Positions 37,605 to 47,773 of a stretch of DNA of 64,000 bases are shown piece by piece. The notes under the pieces were generated by a model. It was not told the origin of the DNA, ran no database searches, and saw only the letters and a program-made list of their open reading frames with translations. The position numbers and the translations under genes are program-made. Source of the DNA: Symbiodinium sp. CCMP2592 (taxonomy: Eukaryota > Sar > Dinophyceae > Suessiales > Symbiodiniaceae); NCBI GenBank assembly GCA_905221615.1, contig CAJNDT010000602.1, forward strand, positions 927,444 through 991,443. Direction: 5' to 3'. Each line of letters opens with the position of its first letter. Position 1 is the stretch's first letter.

Positions 37605-39230
37605 CCTGGGTCTGGTACAATGTCAGGCCCTGGGTCGGGGCAGGGAAGCGGGCCTTCGAACCGGAGGCATTTGCGTTGTTCAGGCAGAACCGGTCGGTCC
37701 CATGGGAGATCGTTGTGGCACGAGCCCACGTGTGCTGTGAGCTCGTCGGCTGGGATGAGCTGCGGTCGCCGGAGGCTTAGATGATGTCCAGGAGGCTCGT
37801 CCGGATGAGGAGGCCTGCCCATTGCAGCAGCGCCGGTCGCAAGGACCCATGTACAGGACAGGCCCGGAACGGCCTGTACAGGAACTGGTAGGGAGCCTAA
37901 ACCCAAGAACAGAAAAACAAGGGGTCTAAACCAAAAGGGGGAGGAGAAGGCTCGGTGCATGGGCATTGGGGCCTCACGGCACTTCGAGTGGCTTGGTTCC
38001 TGCAAAACTGGCTCCCATTGGAGGAAGCTGCCGCCACCTCTGAAACCCTGGCATACCTGGAAGACCGAACGGCTGAAGCCGATGCCTGTGTTCCTGCATC
38101 GCGGAAACCAAGGATGTCTGCCGGTCAGAAGTGGGCGCGCACCCAACTGCAAGAGAGCGCAGAAAAGACAGATCCAGAGTGTGCGGAAGAAGGGAAGGCA
38201 AACATCTGGGATCCAGCCGGGGGAGTGGCTTTGAGGGAAATGCAAACCGACATCGTGCTCCATAGCAGGAAGATGCGTAGGTCTTTCCTCACAGGAACCG
38301 GAGAGGTTCTTCGTAGTGCAAGTGGTGGCCCTTGCCCGATCCATACCTCCAGGGGGAATGGAACGGAACGAACAGCAGAAACTATCTGTTACTCCTCCAG
38401 ATGCGAAAGGAAGGAGTCCAAAGTGGTCAAGCCGAAGAGGAGTCCGAAAGGAAACAAAATGGAAGGTTACGACCCCAGAGCCACCGATGTCGTTATTAGG
38501 CACACTTCCTTCTTTCGAACATAGAAAACTGCCAGACTCGGGCTGAATATCGTGTGAGTCTGCTCTCAAAAACCAGCAAGGCAAAACTGTCAAGGCGGTA
38601 CGCCAGTCAGCGCGAAGCCTGCGTGGCACTGGACGGGGACAACCACTAGTGCGAGCCCTTTCCCAACAGAAGGTTACTACCCCAGAGCCACCGATGTAGT
38701 TATTAGGCACACTTCTGTTAGGTTGGCAAGTAGCGGACCAGTCTGGACCGTGCAATCTTGGCGGGGCCGAACCACAAAAACATGTAAATCCAATGTCTTT
38801 GCGGTCGGCAGAGGAGGAGGCTGAGACCTGGACCGTATACACCAAAGCCCAAGGTGATCCGGCCAGGTCCCAGCAGGCAACGAAGCCATGGGCAAGATGG
38901 AGGTTGCAGAATCCGCCGGAGATCGGGGTCCACAGGGGCACTTCAAAAACCCATTCTGTACAGCTGTCCTCTGTACACTGGAGGAATCCACGGCCAGCGA
39001 GCTCGGCCGCCATGTGAAAGGCACATTGACCGGGGAACTGCTTGGGAAAGCCGACTTCCATCAGTCGACTGACCTCTGGGTTCCACAGCCTGTGGCTCTC
39101 ACAGGGCGCCAAAGCCAGCGATCGGGACTCCTCCACTACGGTCAGGAAAGTCCGTGTAGTCCTGCTTCGGTCTGGGCCGCCTGAACCGCCTGGGCCTGGA
39201 TCTCCAAGTCCGGGTCGTCTTCCATGAACA
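37550..39230 (-). pseudogene. LINE ORF1 central segment with hydrophobic stretch
   Basis: Only the part below ~39230 of a longer open frame looks like protein. SRLMEVGFPKQFPGQ, CAFHMAAELAGRGFL and GGFCNLHLAHGF are plausible folded sequence. A hydrophobic stretch, PLVFLFLGLGSLPVPVQA (~37850-37900), precedes a Pro-rich linker and the start of module 1 (GVIVYTPHYKAE), after which the frame stops at 37550. Above 39230 the same frame is Arg/Gly/Cys-rich and merely overlaps the gag-like ORF. It also contains the 47-bp direct repeat at 38462 and 38669. Confidence 0.55.
38462..38715. repeat. Pair of 47-bp direct repeats inside the LINE
   Basis: GAAGGTTACKACCCCAGAGC through CACACTTC occurs at 38462-38508 and 38669-38715 with two mismatches, a 207-bp period. 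It puts the peptide NIGGSGVVTF-like motif twice into the minus-strand frame. Confidence 0.85.
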
Positions 39231-40482
39231 GTGAGTTCCTCGCTGCTTCCGGTCTTGGGCCGCCGCCCCCAAAGGGGAGCATAGCCCGCCGTTCTTGCTC
39301 CCTCCTGGTCTCCAACTTCGATGCCAAACTGGGTCCTTGCGGCGGGGGCGTTGGCGCTGTCGAGGCAACGGAAGCTGATTTGATGTCGGACCGGGGTGGT
39401 GCTTGCGAGGTCGGCTGTCTGGTCTGTGCAGGGTCCCTCTGTCCTGGATGTAGTGGGGAAGTGAGAACAGCCCTCTCCGGGAACGCCTTTACATCTGTCA
39501 TGCCAACCGGTGTTGGCCCTGGTGATGTTGTGCAGAAGGGGGCAGCCGGCACATGGTTCTCGTCCAAACCTGGAGGAGCCGCCGCCTCCGGAGGCTCGGC
39601 ATGGTATGCGAGCATGCCATCTGGGACAGGTGGCGCACCTCCAAAGGCTGAACCCATAGCTGGACCAATGGCGGGGCCAAGCATCCCAAGTAGCTGGTGG
39701 AGGATCTCGGGACGAAGCTGTCGAGAAGGCGCGGCCAGATTTCCGGCTTGAGCAGCCGCCAAAGTCTGTGCAAGCAGCGGCCCTGGTTCTGCTGCCGGAG
39801 GAGGTTGCATCAGGGCTTCCCACTGTGCTCTGCCGGCAGTAGCGTCCATCTCCTGATCCGGCTCTGGGATCCCATGGGAGACCAGTTGCCTTGCCTTGTC
39901 CGCAGCGTCTCGTCCCGCAGCGAGTGCCGTCACTGTCTCTTGCTCCAACCTTGCCATGTCCTTCTCGAACATCTGTCTCTGTTTGACAAACTTGGCTTTG
40001 ACCCCTGCCGCATAGGCATGCCACTGCCTGGTCTTCAAGGCCTTCTCTTCCTCGATTTTTCGGATCCGGGCGTCCATCTTGCGAGCATGGGCTGCTGTCT
40101 TCTGGAGCTCCTGCATGATGCGGGAGTCCCCATCCGGTAAAGCTCCACTTTCCGGCCGGCTGCCAGAGCTCGCTTCCCTGTTCGCGGGTCCGACATCCAC
40201 CTGATCGTAACGGGTAGGCGAAGCATTGTTCCCCTTCCCTGGCGACCAGGGTCCACGCCAGTATTCCCAGTACTTGGAGTCCTTGCCGTCGTATCCTCCG
40301 TACTGCCCGCGATGTTGCGGGTACTGGTCCTTCCATTTGCCTCCTCGTCCCATCAAGAGCTGCAGCCGTCTCCGATAGGCGGGACAAGTCCCGTGGTGCC
40401 CAGCAAGAGCACCGAGGCAGGCTGGGGTCGGTAGACTCCCCTTCCTGAGCCGCGCTCGTATCGCAGAGCGCCGGGCGCGCAA
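39142..40482 (-). CDS. LINE ORF1 N-terminal gag-like protein (446 aa)
   Basis: A likely start is the Met at 40353 (MGRGGKWKDQYPQH), because the ~43 residues upstream are Arg/Leu-rich and atypical. A Gly/Tyr/Trp-rich N-terminus (KDSKYWEYWRGPW) looks RNA-binding. A coiled coil follows at ~110-190 (MQELQKTAAHARKMD, KFVKQRQMFEKDMARLEQE), and then an Ala/Pro-rich region. This is the layout expected of a LINE ORF1 that packages RNA. The frame stops at 39142; the probable continuation is in the 37550-39230 frame. A longer overlapping frame on the same strand was rejected in favour of this one on composition. Confidence 0.65.
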   Translation of the reverse strand: MRARRSAIRARLRKGSLPTPACLGALAGHHGTCPAYRRRLQLLMGRGGKWKDQYPQHRGQYGGYDGKDSKYWEYWRGPWSPGKGNNASPTRYDQVDVGPANREASSGSRPESGALPDGDSRIMQELQKTAAHARKMDARIRKIEEEKALKTRQWHAYAAGVKAKFVKQRQMFEKDMARLEQETVTALAAGRDAADKARQLVSHGIPEPDQEMDATAGRAQWEALMQPPPAAEPGPLLAQTLAAAQAGNLAAPSRQLRPEILHQLLGMLGPAIGPAMGSAFGGAPPVPDGMLAYHAEPPEAAAPPGLDENHVPAAPFCTTSPGPTPVGMTDVKAFPERAVLTSPLHPGQRDPAQTRQPTSQAPPRSDIKSASVASTAPTPPPQGPSLASKLETRREQERRAMLPFGGGGPRPEAARNSLFMEDDPDLEIQAQAVQAAQTEAGLHGLS

Positions 40483-40495
40483 GCGCCGATGCCAA

Positions 40496-41400
40496 TTAGG
40501 CGATCTAACAGCCGTTTTAGGCTGGCACTACGTGCTGGGGCCTCAAACCCTTCCCGCTGCTGGGATCCTCTTGGGCCCTCATATGTAATAGTAGTAATTA
40601 AGTTCACTCTTGGGACAACTTCTTGGGCTCCGGGCTCCTTGTAGAGCTTCTTGTAAGTAAAGCCCTGGCGCTCCGTTTGCAGCGACCTGAGCGGCAGTTC
40701 CGCGCGGTCCGCGTGCAGAGCGTAGCGATTTTGGGGTTCGGGCTCCAGGAGCTTTGGGGTTTTGGGGTCTAGGATTTATGGTCTAGGGTTTAGGGTCTGG
40801 GGTTCGTGCTTCAGGAGCTTTGGGGTTTTGGGTCTGGGATTTAGGGTTTAGGGTTAAGGCTCTAGGATATAGTTTTGTTTGAACGCCTTTTTCCCACTGC
40901 CAGAAAACAGACAGAATCCCTCCAAGGGAAGGAGCTCTGGTGCACCCTCATGCTTCCTTACGACTTCAAGACCCTGCTTGATCATCACATACTCTAACAG
41001 GAGCTCTAGGGTTTAGGGTGTAGGGTCTAGGATTTGGGATTTAAGGCTAGAGTGTAGGGTTTAGGCACATGGAATCGATGTTTGCAAGTCACACCAGACG
41101 TCCCCTTCAATCCCAGGTTAGCTCGTCCCGTCATCTCATGCAATGCACTACACCAGAGGATCACGCAACTAGAATCTCAAATGCAATGTCACGCCCGTTG
41201 GTTGGTCGGCTCTGAAACACCAGAGTCCTGAGACCCCCCCCCAACCCTCCACTGCGTGCCCGAAGCAAAGCAAGATCAGTTCTGGGCTCGATGATGCTCA
41301 GAGTGTGGAGCTGGCTAACGACGGTCTCCTGTGCACTCAAATTCTGGCATTCGCGGATTAGGCCCTGGTTCGGGCTCTCAGTCTAGGGTCAGGAGTTCGA
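40496..41400. other. Intergenic DNA with degenerate TTTAGGG words
   Basis: Contains scattered GTTTAGGG and GTCTAGGG runs (about 40740-40870 and 41010-41070) and a C10 run at 41233. No convincing open frame seen. Confidence 0.6.
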
Positions 41401-41424
41401 GCTATTGGGTCTAAGGCTCCTCCC

Positions 41425-41690
41425 TCTAGCTACCTGCAGAAGCTGTATAGAAGTGTCACTCCTCGTGATCTTCAGGCTCCCGATGTCGGGTATGCTTGAA
41501 GCTTGACCCGTGGCTCGCTCCGGGGATCTAGGCAGCTTGGCTGGGGTTAGGCAGCACATGCCCTGCAAATTAGGAGAATTAGACGCCGCTGAGTCCTCCT
41601 CCATGACCATGGGTTTCTTCTCCTTGTTGCTCTTCACACACTTGACAAACCTGCGGATGGCACGGCCATACCAGCATGGATACCCAAAAA
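41425..41690 (-). CDS. Candidate exon, unknown protein
   Basis: A minus-strand open stretch with natural composition: YGRAIRRFVKCVKSNKE, then SPNLQGMCCLTPAKLPR and DIGSLKITRSDTSIQLLQ. It may follow the 41770-41890 block in one gene. I recognise no family and the splice sites are unsettled. Confidence 0.35.
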
Positions 41691-41769
41691 CCCCAAACCA
41701 CGAAACCCTTCGATAAGCATGCTAGCTTCCTGAGAAGTCGTCCATGTTGAGCTGGAAGAAACACTGCAA

Positions 41770-41890
41770 ACATCAATCTTCGATTTAGTTTGTATTCCTC
41801 AATCATCTGGCAACATCTGGCCATCGTCTGATAATTCCTTAGCCAGGCATCGTTCTCGTTCGGAATGCCTGCAGACTGCACAAATCCCTG
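41770..41890 (-). CDS. Candidate exon, unknown protein
   Basis: After a plausible acceptor (…tggtgcag) the minus strand reads GFVQSAGIPNENDAWLR, then NYQTMARCCQMIEEYKLNR. The helical, charged composition suggests real coding sequence. Family unknown. Confidence 0.35.
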
Positions 41891-41947
41891 CACCAGCCCT
41901 GAAGCCACAAGCCCAGAGACCAGAGATCTTTAGAGGCTAGGCTATGG

Positions 41948-42086
41948 GTCATTTCGGGTTTAGGGTTTAGGGTTTATGGGTGATTTCGGGTTTAGGGTTT
42001 AGGGTTTATGGGTGATTTCGGGTTTAGGGTTTATGGGTGATTTCGGGTTTAGGGTTTAGGGTTTATGGGTGATTTCGGGTTTAGGG
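41948..42086. repeat. Interstitial TTTAGGG tandem repeat with TTATGGGTGATTTCGG spacer
   Basis: Four to five units of GGTTTAGGGTTTAGGGTTTA plus TGGGTGATTTCG, each about 32 bp with one shorter unit. A telomere-derived higher-order repeat. Confidence 0.9.
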
Positions 42087-42269
42087 CTCTAGGGCTCCAG
42101 GGTCTTACGGCTTCAGGGCCCTGGGGCTTTTGGTTCCAGGTCTTAACCTGACAGCGATCTGTGAACAAAATCGTGAGAAGAAAGAACAGGCACGACCGGG
42201 CCGTGTGTGGTCATCCGAGAATTCACGTGACATGGCAGCGCTTGGACTTACTTTAGGGTTTCGGAGTAC

Positions 42270-42430
42270 GATCAGGAACCCTGATGAGTAGGAAAGGAGT
42301 ATGTGGGCCTTAATGGCTACAGCAACCCCAAAATTCGCAATGGTAAGCCCTTGGTAGACGCCTTTAGCGGAACCTTCCACAAACACATATGCCACTATCA
42401 CCGAAATGCGCCGACGCCGAAGCAATCTTG
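42270..42430 (-). CDS. Candidate exon with a membrane segment
   Basis: The minus strand reads VIVAYVFVEGSAKGVYQG, then LTIANFGVAVAIKAHILL and SYSSGFLIVLR. The hydrophobic core would span a membrane. It could belong to the same gene as the two candidate exons at 41.4-41.9 kb. Family unknown. Confidence 0.35.
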
Positions 42431-44756
42431 GCGGCGCGCTTGGGCTCGCTGGATCGCAACCTCAGCTGCTTTCGCTGCTTCAGGGCCCTGGGTACTTCCG
42501 TAAACCTTTGGGTGTAGGGTTTTGGGGTTGGGCTTTCAGGGAACGTAGGTTTGGGTTTGGGGTAAAAGATTAAGGCCCAGCGTCTAGAGTTTAGGGTTTC
42601 GGAGTTAGGTTTAGGTTGAGGGGTTAGGGCTTGCAGCATTTGGGCTTGGCAACTCAATCTCCCAGCAAGATCACTTCCGGGACAAGCATCAACACAAGAA
42701 CCATAGTGGCTCCTTGTGACAGATTGCGCTGCAAACAGCTCGACATACTAATTAGTCTAGGTGCAACTGCGGTCCTACAAGACGTCCAGAATCCTTCAGC
42801 GACGCGATGCCAGCAATGCGATGTACGAGGCTCCGGCAGCGTGAACAGCGAAGACACGGACCGCAGCAGCTGTGCGGCGATGAAGCCCTTCTTTGGCCTG
42901 GTACCACAGCAGGGGCCTTAATAATTAGAATAGAGTTTTGGGTTATACTGCTTATAATACTCACGATGAGGAACCACCAAAATATTGGTAAAAAATTCAG
43001 GCCCCTATGTTATGGTCATCGTCGTGGCTACAGCAACAACAGCAGCAGCAGCAGCAGCAGCAGCGATGTGGATTGTGACGGCAACGGTGATGGAGATGAT
43101 GCTTGCAAACAACAAGTGATAACAGCAATCCGTCACAACATGACCATCATTGCAATGACAATGAGCAGCCGCCAAGCACATGTGATAATCGCTGCTAGCC
43201 GCAATCACAAACCAACACCTCGAATATGAGCCGCGGTATGATCAGATTTCGGTACGAGTAGAAGCAGGAACGTGTGCTAACAAGGATACTGATACACCTT
43301 AGAAACTATGCCAACGAAAATCTAATTCTTAGGTCCGGAGATAGCTGGGGCAGTGCAGCGAGTAGACTTGCAACATGTGCAAAAACATTGGAACCTGGGC
43401 CAGAAAAGCCCAGCAGTGGACGTGAACGCTGTTAGTGTCACCTTCTTCCTGCAGCTGGACTAAGTCGCTCAATCAGAAGCTACGTCCGAATCCCCAAAGT
43501 CCAGAAGCCTCCATCGCACCTGCAAAGCTTTACATTCGAAATTCCACCAAACACCGAAATCCCGCACTGCAAACGCTGAACTTCTGCGTTGCTTCCGGGC
43601 CGTCACCTTTGCCATCCCAGCAACTCCCTCAATCCCGAGGCAAACACTTGTCAGTGGGAGCGGACTCGTTCAAGGAGCCTGCTTGACGCCCGCTGAGGCA
43701 GGGAAGACGAAGCTAACAGTGTGGCAAGAAGAGCAATGATACTGGCGCCAGCCGGCAAAATCAGCTCAGCACAAACCCCCACACCCTTAACCATGCACCT
43801 GGACAAAACCCTCCTTTGAAGTCATGATGCATGCGACAGCCCACCTTGCATCGTTTCCCGGACGAAGGCTTTGCTGCTCCCGAGGAGGAGCTGAACGTGC
43901 GGCGCTCTCGCTTGGGGGTTAGGGCGGCTATAAGGGGATGGCCCATCTCAGCAGGCATATGCAGACCTCTGAGGGCACAGGTCGGTTTCCAAAATTTCCG
44001 GCACCTGGACGACCTCGGCCGGCATGATGTCCATATTCTTCTCCCTGAAGTGGTTGGTGTTGTAGCGTACCTCTGGCGTTTCGACTCAAGGGCTGGGCAA
44101 CGGAAAGAAAACTGCCAAGAGCTAACCTTTGGTACACTTGCGTGTTCTTTCCTTTTGGTTTTCGGGAACGTGCACAGGGCACAGGGCAACAGGAGTGCAG
44201 AATCTCGAAATGCTCCCTGGCCGCCATCTTTGGCTCCACGTAGCACTTGGCAGGACTCTTTCCGAACCTGACACTCAAGGTTGGAAGTTTTAGGGTTAAG
44301 AGTGGCACTGGGGTTTTCGGGATGTAGGGTTGAAAGGGGTCTCTATAAGGGCACTGTAAGGGTGAAAGGCCTCAGGCCTCGGGTTCGGAGGACGGCGGGC
44401 CCATGACTCTGAAAGCTGCGCTCAAGTACAGCTAGCAAGCCAAGAGCCGCTGATAGTTGCCCGAGGTTTTGCGGACGACTATGGGGGCCTGAATAATTTC
44501 ATTAGGGTTCCTTTAAAAGGATCTTTAAAGGGTTCTATAACGGATCTACAATAAGGTTCTAAATTCGGGGTTACCGGGCATACCGCACGGCCAAGCTTGA
44601 CCCGTGAACCGCTGGCAACCGAGTCCGCGACCGCCGGTGGCAGGACTGCGTGAAGGCCTCAAAAAGGTTGCCACTGCCGCCAACGAGAGCTGCTGTAGGC
44701 TGTATGAAATGGCAGGGTAGGGGTAACGGACAAGCGTCTGGAAGCTTTTGAGAACA
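42431..44756. other. Intergenic or intronic DNA with simple repeats
   Basis: Contains TTTAGGG-like words near 42500-42630, a (CAG)n tract at 43033-43065 and degenerate repeats near 44280-44570. Minus-strand frames at 42654-42857 and 43928-44308 are open but show nothing I can place. Confidence 0.5.
43033..43065. repeat. (CAG)n microsatellite
   Basis: About ten AGC/CAG units following (CAA)n. Not in a credible reading frame. Confidence 0.9.
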
Positions 44757-44785
44757 AAAGCTGCAGTGCACATTGCCCAGATCCC

Positions 44786-45092
44786 TCAGCTGCTGCAGTG
44801 TTTGCAACCACTGACTTGAAAATACTCGAGGAAAAACCTCTGCTGTTGTCGGAATGAAAACGTCTGGAATCTGGAAGCTAAGCAGGCAGTCCCGAGAGAG
44901 ACGGGCTTGATTGGCAAAGTGCAGTAGATGCCAACACCATGTCTGCAATGGTTGCGGCTGGTTTGTGCTCTCACATCTCGGACCTGCCAGATCAGGTTTC
45001 AAGGTTTCGCTTGCAACTGCAAAAAGTGACACATGTGACGCCCAGTCGAGCACAAACAACACTTGCAAGGTCTGCAAGGTGTGGGGCATCAC
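44786..45092 (-). CDS. Conserved open stretch, possible 3' exon of the duplicated unit
   Basis: The minus strand is open in both copies (44786-45092 and 59484-59813), with MMPHTLQTLQVLFVLDWASH at the start and FQIPDVFIPTTAEVFP-like sequence later. Preservation of the frame across two diverged copies is mild evidence for coding, but short duplicated stretches stay open by chance. Function unknown. Confidence 0.3.
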
Positions 45093-45347
45093 ACGTGTGT
45101 TGGGCTGTCACAGACTTTGCTGGCGGAGGGCTGGCCTATCTCATCTCACATGGAAGAGTCAGTCGTCCATCCAGCGCAGGTCCTGGCTGCCTGGCCAGGG
45201 CACGTCCTCCCTCTTCTTGTTCCGGAAGTACAGGCACGCAGCTTTCATCTGCCTGTGCGTGCGGGCCGCCGCCCGAACCAGCTCCCAGTCGCTGTTGAAT
45301 CCCAGCCGCACGGTGGAGGACCGACCTCGTCGCTTGCCATTTTGCTC

Positions 45348-46175
45348 TTAAGCTGAAGGATGTGAAGCGGAGCCATCGAAACTCTCACTACTGCGACTGT
45401 CGATGGATGGTGTTGAAGCCGTCCTCCGTGCAGAGTGATTTTGCAGCCTGGTCAGATCTCCAGGCTCCTCTGCACCAGGCTCTTGTGACGACCGTTTCAG
45501 GCAGCCCAACGGCAGCTGCAACTGCGTCGCGACCTGCACGCCGCTGCTCACGGGGCTTTCCTTGTGCAGACCCTGGCCAGCTAAAGTTGTCGCTTCCCCA
45601 GCCTGGGGGCTGCCAAGTAGTGACGGCAACCTTGCGCTCACTGGGCTGGAATTCTGGCGACTCATGGCTCCAATCTCACATGCCTCACGCAAGCCTTCAA
45701 CGAAATCGCGCGCAGCGATGGCACGCTTCAGGTCCGCGCGGTGTGCCGCCTCCTTCGCTGGCAAGCAGAAGCACGCCTGTGAATTCCGAGGAGGCCGGGC
45801 AACACCCAGGGCCACGCAGAAGGCCTCGGAGAAGTCGACGGAATTGGGCCGGATGCAGTGGTACTCGGAAGCCACCCATGTTGAATCAAGACGGTCCAAG
45901 AGCATGTTTGCCTCATTCTCCGACAAAGCCATAGTTCCCAGCATCACAGACTCCCTGCGGAGATTGTATGCGAAGTGCCGAGGGTGGCATGCAAAAATGC
46001 CGTTGCTTGAAAAACTCCATTCGCGGCCATGAACTTCGACTCCCGTGTGATAGAATCCCGGCATGCCCTTGAGAAAAGTTCCTTCACACGCGGAGAGTCC
46101 ACCAGTGAGTTCGCCTAGCGTCGGCCATAAAGCCCCGCAGCGTACTGCTACAGTAAGCAGGCTTCTGCTGCACAA
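45348..46175 (-). pseudogene. PPPDE/DeSI-like peptidase, main part, catalytic Cys replaced
   Basis: Residues ~40-150 match the PPPDE (DeSI) cysteine-peptidase pattern, enzymes that remove SUMO or ubiquitin. I see GFYHTGVEVHGREWSF with the catalytic His, GIFACHPRHF, LRRESVMLGTMALSENE, and YHCIRPNSVDFSEAFC, where the family has a catalytic NC-x-F-S. Here Cys is Ser (PNSVDFS), so activity is doubtful. The family's N-terminal strand (V-x-L-x-V-Y-D-L) is missing here and appears 1.5 kb upstream at ~47690. The C-terminal ~110 residues are Ser/Gln-rich and probably disordered. Copy B keeps only that C-terminal part. Confidence 0.6.
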
Positions 46176-46414
46176 ACTACTTGACTCGCAGAGCAGTCAA
46201 GAGGCTGCCCCTTCCCCTTGGACGGGCGCAGCTGTGAGCTAGAGATGAGGGGATAGCTATGCCCCTTTCCAAAGTATGCCAAGGAGAACCCTCTACCAGG
46301 CAAGTGAAGAGTGAAAATCTACCCCGTGAATGAGGCGAGAGAGGGTAAACCTCATCAAACCTTCATTCTCATAAGTGCAAGTGCAAGCGAGGATAAACCT
46401 CAACTCACCTGGCT

Positions 46415-47230
46415 TCAGACTGAGGGCTGAAGTGTACACAGCAAAAGATACGAGTTTGATCTCACCACTTTCAGCAGCTGAGGGTTGATCAGGCGTGCTC
46501 CCATTTCATCATCAGTGACAAAGTGACGTCCCTGATGCAGCAGGCAGGTATGGTAGTGACATGTAGTGACCAGCATAGGGGGTCCGTCCCTCGTGGAAGG
46601 CCCGTGCACTGAGTTGGTAGCAAGCCTGTGTGGTCCACAGCGTGCTGACATCCTCCCAGATGGGCACCTGGAGGACGGGCTCAGCGAATTGAACCGGTGT
46701 CACGGTCCTATGCACGATTCCAGTGCGCACATTGAACGCATACCTTTTTATTTGGAGGCAGAGCAGTGGCGCGACTGAGGCAAGAGCACAGCCGCGGTCC
46801 TGAACCCGGAAGAACTGCTCAACACAATCCTGGAAAGTGAGTGCCCGTCCATTCGCCCGTGTGGCAGGGATATGAAGGGGGATAGGCGTCTGAAGCGAGC
46901 CGACATCCAGCACACGAAGCACTGGTCCCCTGATTTCCCGTGTCTGCCAACACTCCTGTTCAAAGCGCATGCGACAGAATGACACGAAATGAGGAAAGAA
47001 CTCTGCAATGTCATGCTGCCTATTCGGGTTCGCCCACAATCGCATCATAGCCTGGATGAGGGGAAGATCCCGAAGCACGATAGGACGGTCCGAGTCAAGC
47101 AAGGCCTGCAGTCAAGTGCCCAGCACCGCAGGCGGCATACCCTCCGGCGCCCAAGCATGCCCAAGAAGGAGAAAAGTAGAATTTACATAACATGCGTTGG
47201 TTCCCCTTGGGTTACGAAGCCTGAGCCGGA
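46415..47230 (-). CDS. Ubiquitin-specific protease (USP) catalytic domain, interrupted
   Basis: Ordered USP landmarks lie on the minus strand. The Cys box is RNPRGTNACYVNSTFLLL (~47160-47225), then RQHDIAEFFPHF for the Q-x-D-x-x-E-F box, APLLCLQIKRYAF, YAGHYMS (His box, ~46560), and FVTDDEMG with SNSYLLLCTL at the end (stop at 46415). USPs cleave ubiquitin from proteins. The frame is broken by a TGA at 47112-47114 and a phase change after the His box. Both lie in ~30-35-nt intervals; the first has GT...AG borders and its removal restores the frame. At about 270 residues the domain is short but has Cys and His. Host gene or captured fragment is undecided. Confidence 0.65.
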
Positions 47231-47773
47231 TCGCCACGTCAGATTGCGAACCTCCTCCGCTTCTCGCCCACGTTTCTGCCTCTCCTTGTGCATGTTGGCT
47301 CCGATAAGCTGCAAGACTGCTAGCCCTGCCAGCTTCGCAAATGCTTCGTACAGGATCTGGCACGGAGGGCCCGGAAAGCCCACCGTCACCTTGAACGCTA
47401 CGGAGGCACCCTGCATGTTTTCCACCAATTTCCTCTCGGCTGTAAACTGGTTCAGGGCCGCTGGGTCTTGCTTCAACGCTTCGCTCATGGCCTCCAGCAG
47501 GATCTTGACATCCTGGTGCAAGAGTCCCGGTAGGCTCGGATCGTGCACAAGGAGCTGTGCATCCGGATCCCATCGCTGGTAAAGCCACTTTCGGGGCTGC
47601 TCGGTCACCCAAGTGGCCTGTTCCGCCGCTGCAATGCTTTCGTTCAAGCCACGAACTAGTCGGTGAAGATCGTAGATGTGCAGCGTCACAGCGTGGTGCT
47701 CCAAATCCGGAGGCCCAGCTGGCCACGGACTAAAGCAGGAGCGCGCCTCGTGCAAGCCTCGCATCCGTGCCAT
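47183..47773 (-). CDS. N-terminal part of the PPPDE/USP unit (196 aa)
   Basis: Starts MARMRGLHEARSCFSPW; the Met is kept at the equivalent place in copy B (~60517). HHAVTLHIYDLHRLVRGLN at ~25-45 matches the N-terminal strand of PPPDE domains, which is lacking in the 45348-46175 segment. The rest (LLHQDVKILLEAMSEALKQD, CQILYEAFAKLAGLAVLQL) is helical and unrecognised, and runs out of frame just before the USP Cys box. So either the USP sits in an intron of a PPPDE gene, or the two are fused. Confidence 0.5.
   Translation of the reverse strand: MARMRGLHEARSCFSPWPAGPPDLEHHAVTLHIYDLHRLVRGLNESIAAAEQATWVTEQPRKWLYQRWDPDAQLLVHDPSLPGLLHQDVKILLEAMSEALKQDPAALNQFTAERKLVENMQGASVAFKVTVGFPGPPCQILYEAFAKLAGLAVLQLIGANMHKERQKRGREAEEVRNLTWRSGSGFVTQGEPTHVM

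Larger units (their letters stand above)
27907..40640 (-). mobile_element. Large non-LTR (LINE-type) retrotransposon, degenerate
   Basis: On the minus strand the order is gag-like ORF1, a long modular region, RNase H, AP-type endonuclease, linker, reverse transcriptase and zinc fingers. No LTRs are seen. The frame changes near 39.2, 37.58, 35.35, 34.9, 33.59, 32.25, 30.3 and 30.19 kb, while each segment keeps family-like sequence across the break. It is therefore a pseudo-element in this assembly. End points are estimates: the left end is placed at the (TA)n tract and the right end near the change to intergenic sequence. No target-site duplication could be identified. Confidence 0.85.

Noticed and set aside
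39231-40495. Upper part of a 981-codon minus-strand frame
   Set aside because: Composition is Arg/Gly/Cys-rich and it overlaps the better gag-like ORF1 (39142-40482) in another frame; only the part below ~39230 looks real.
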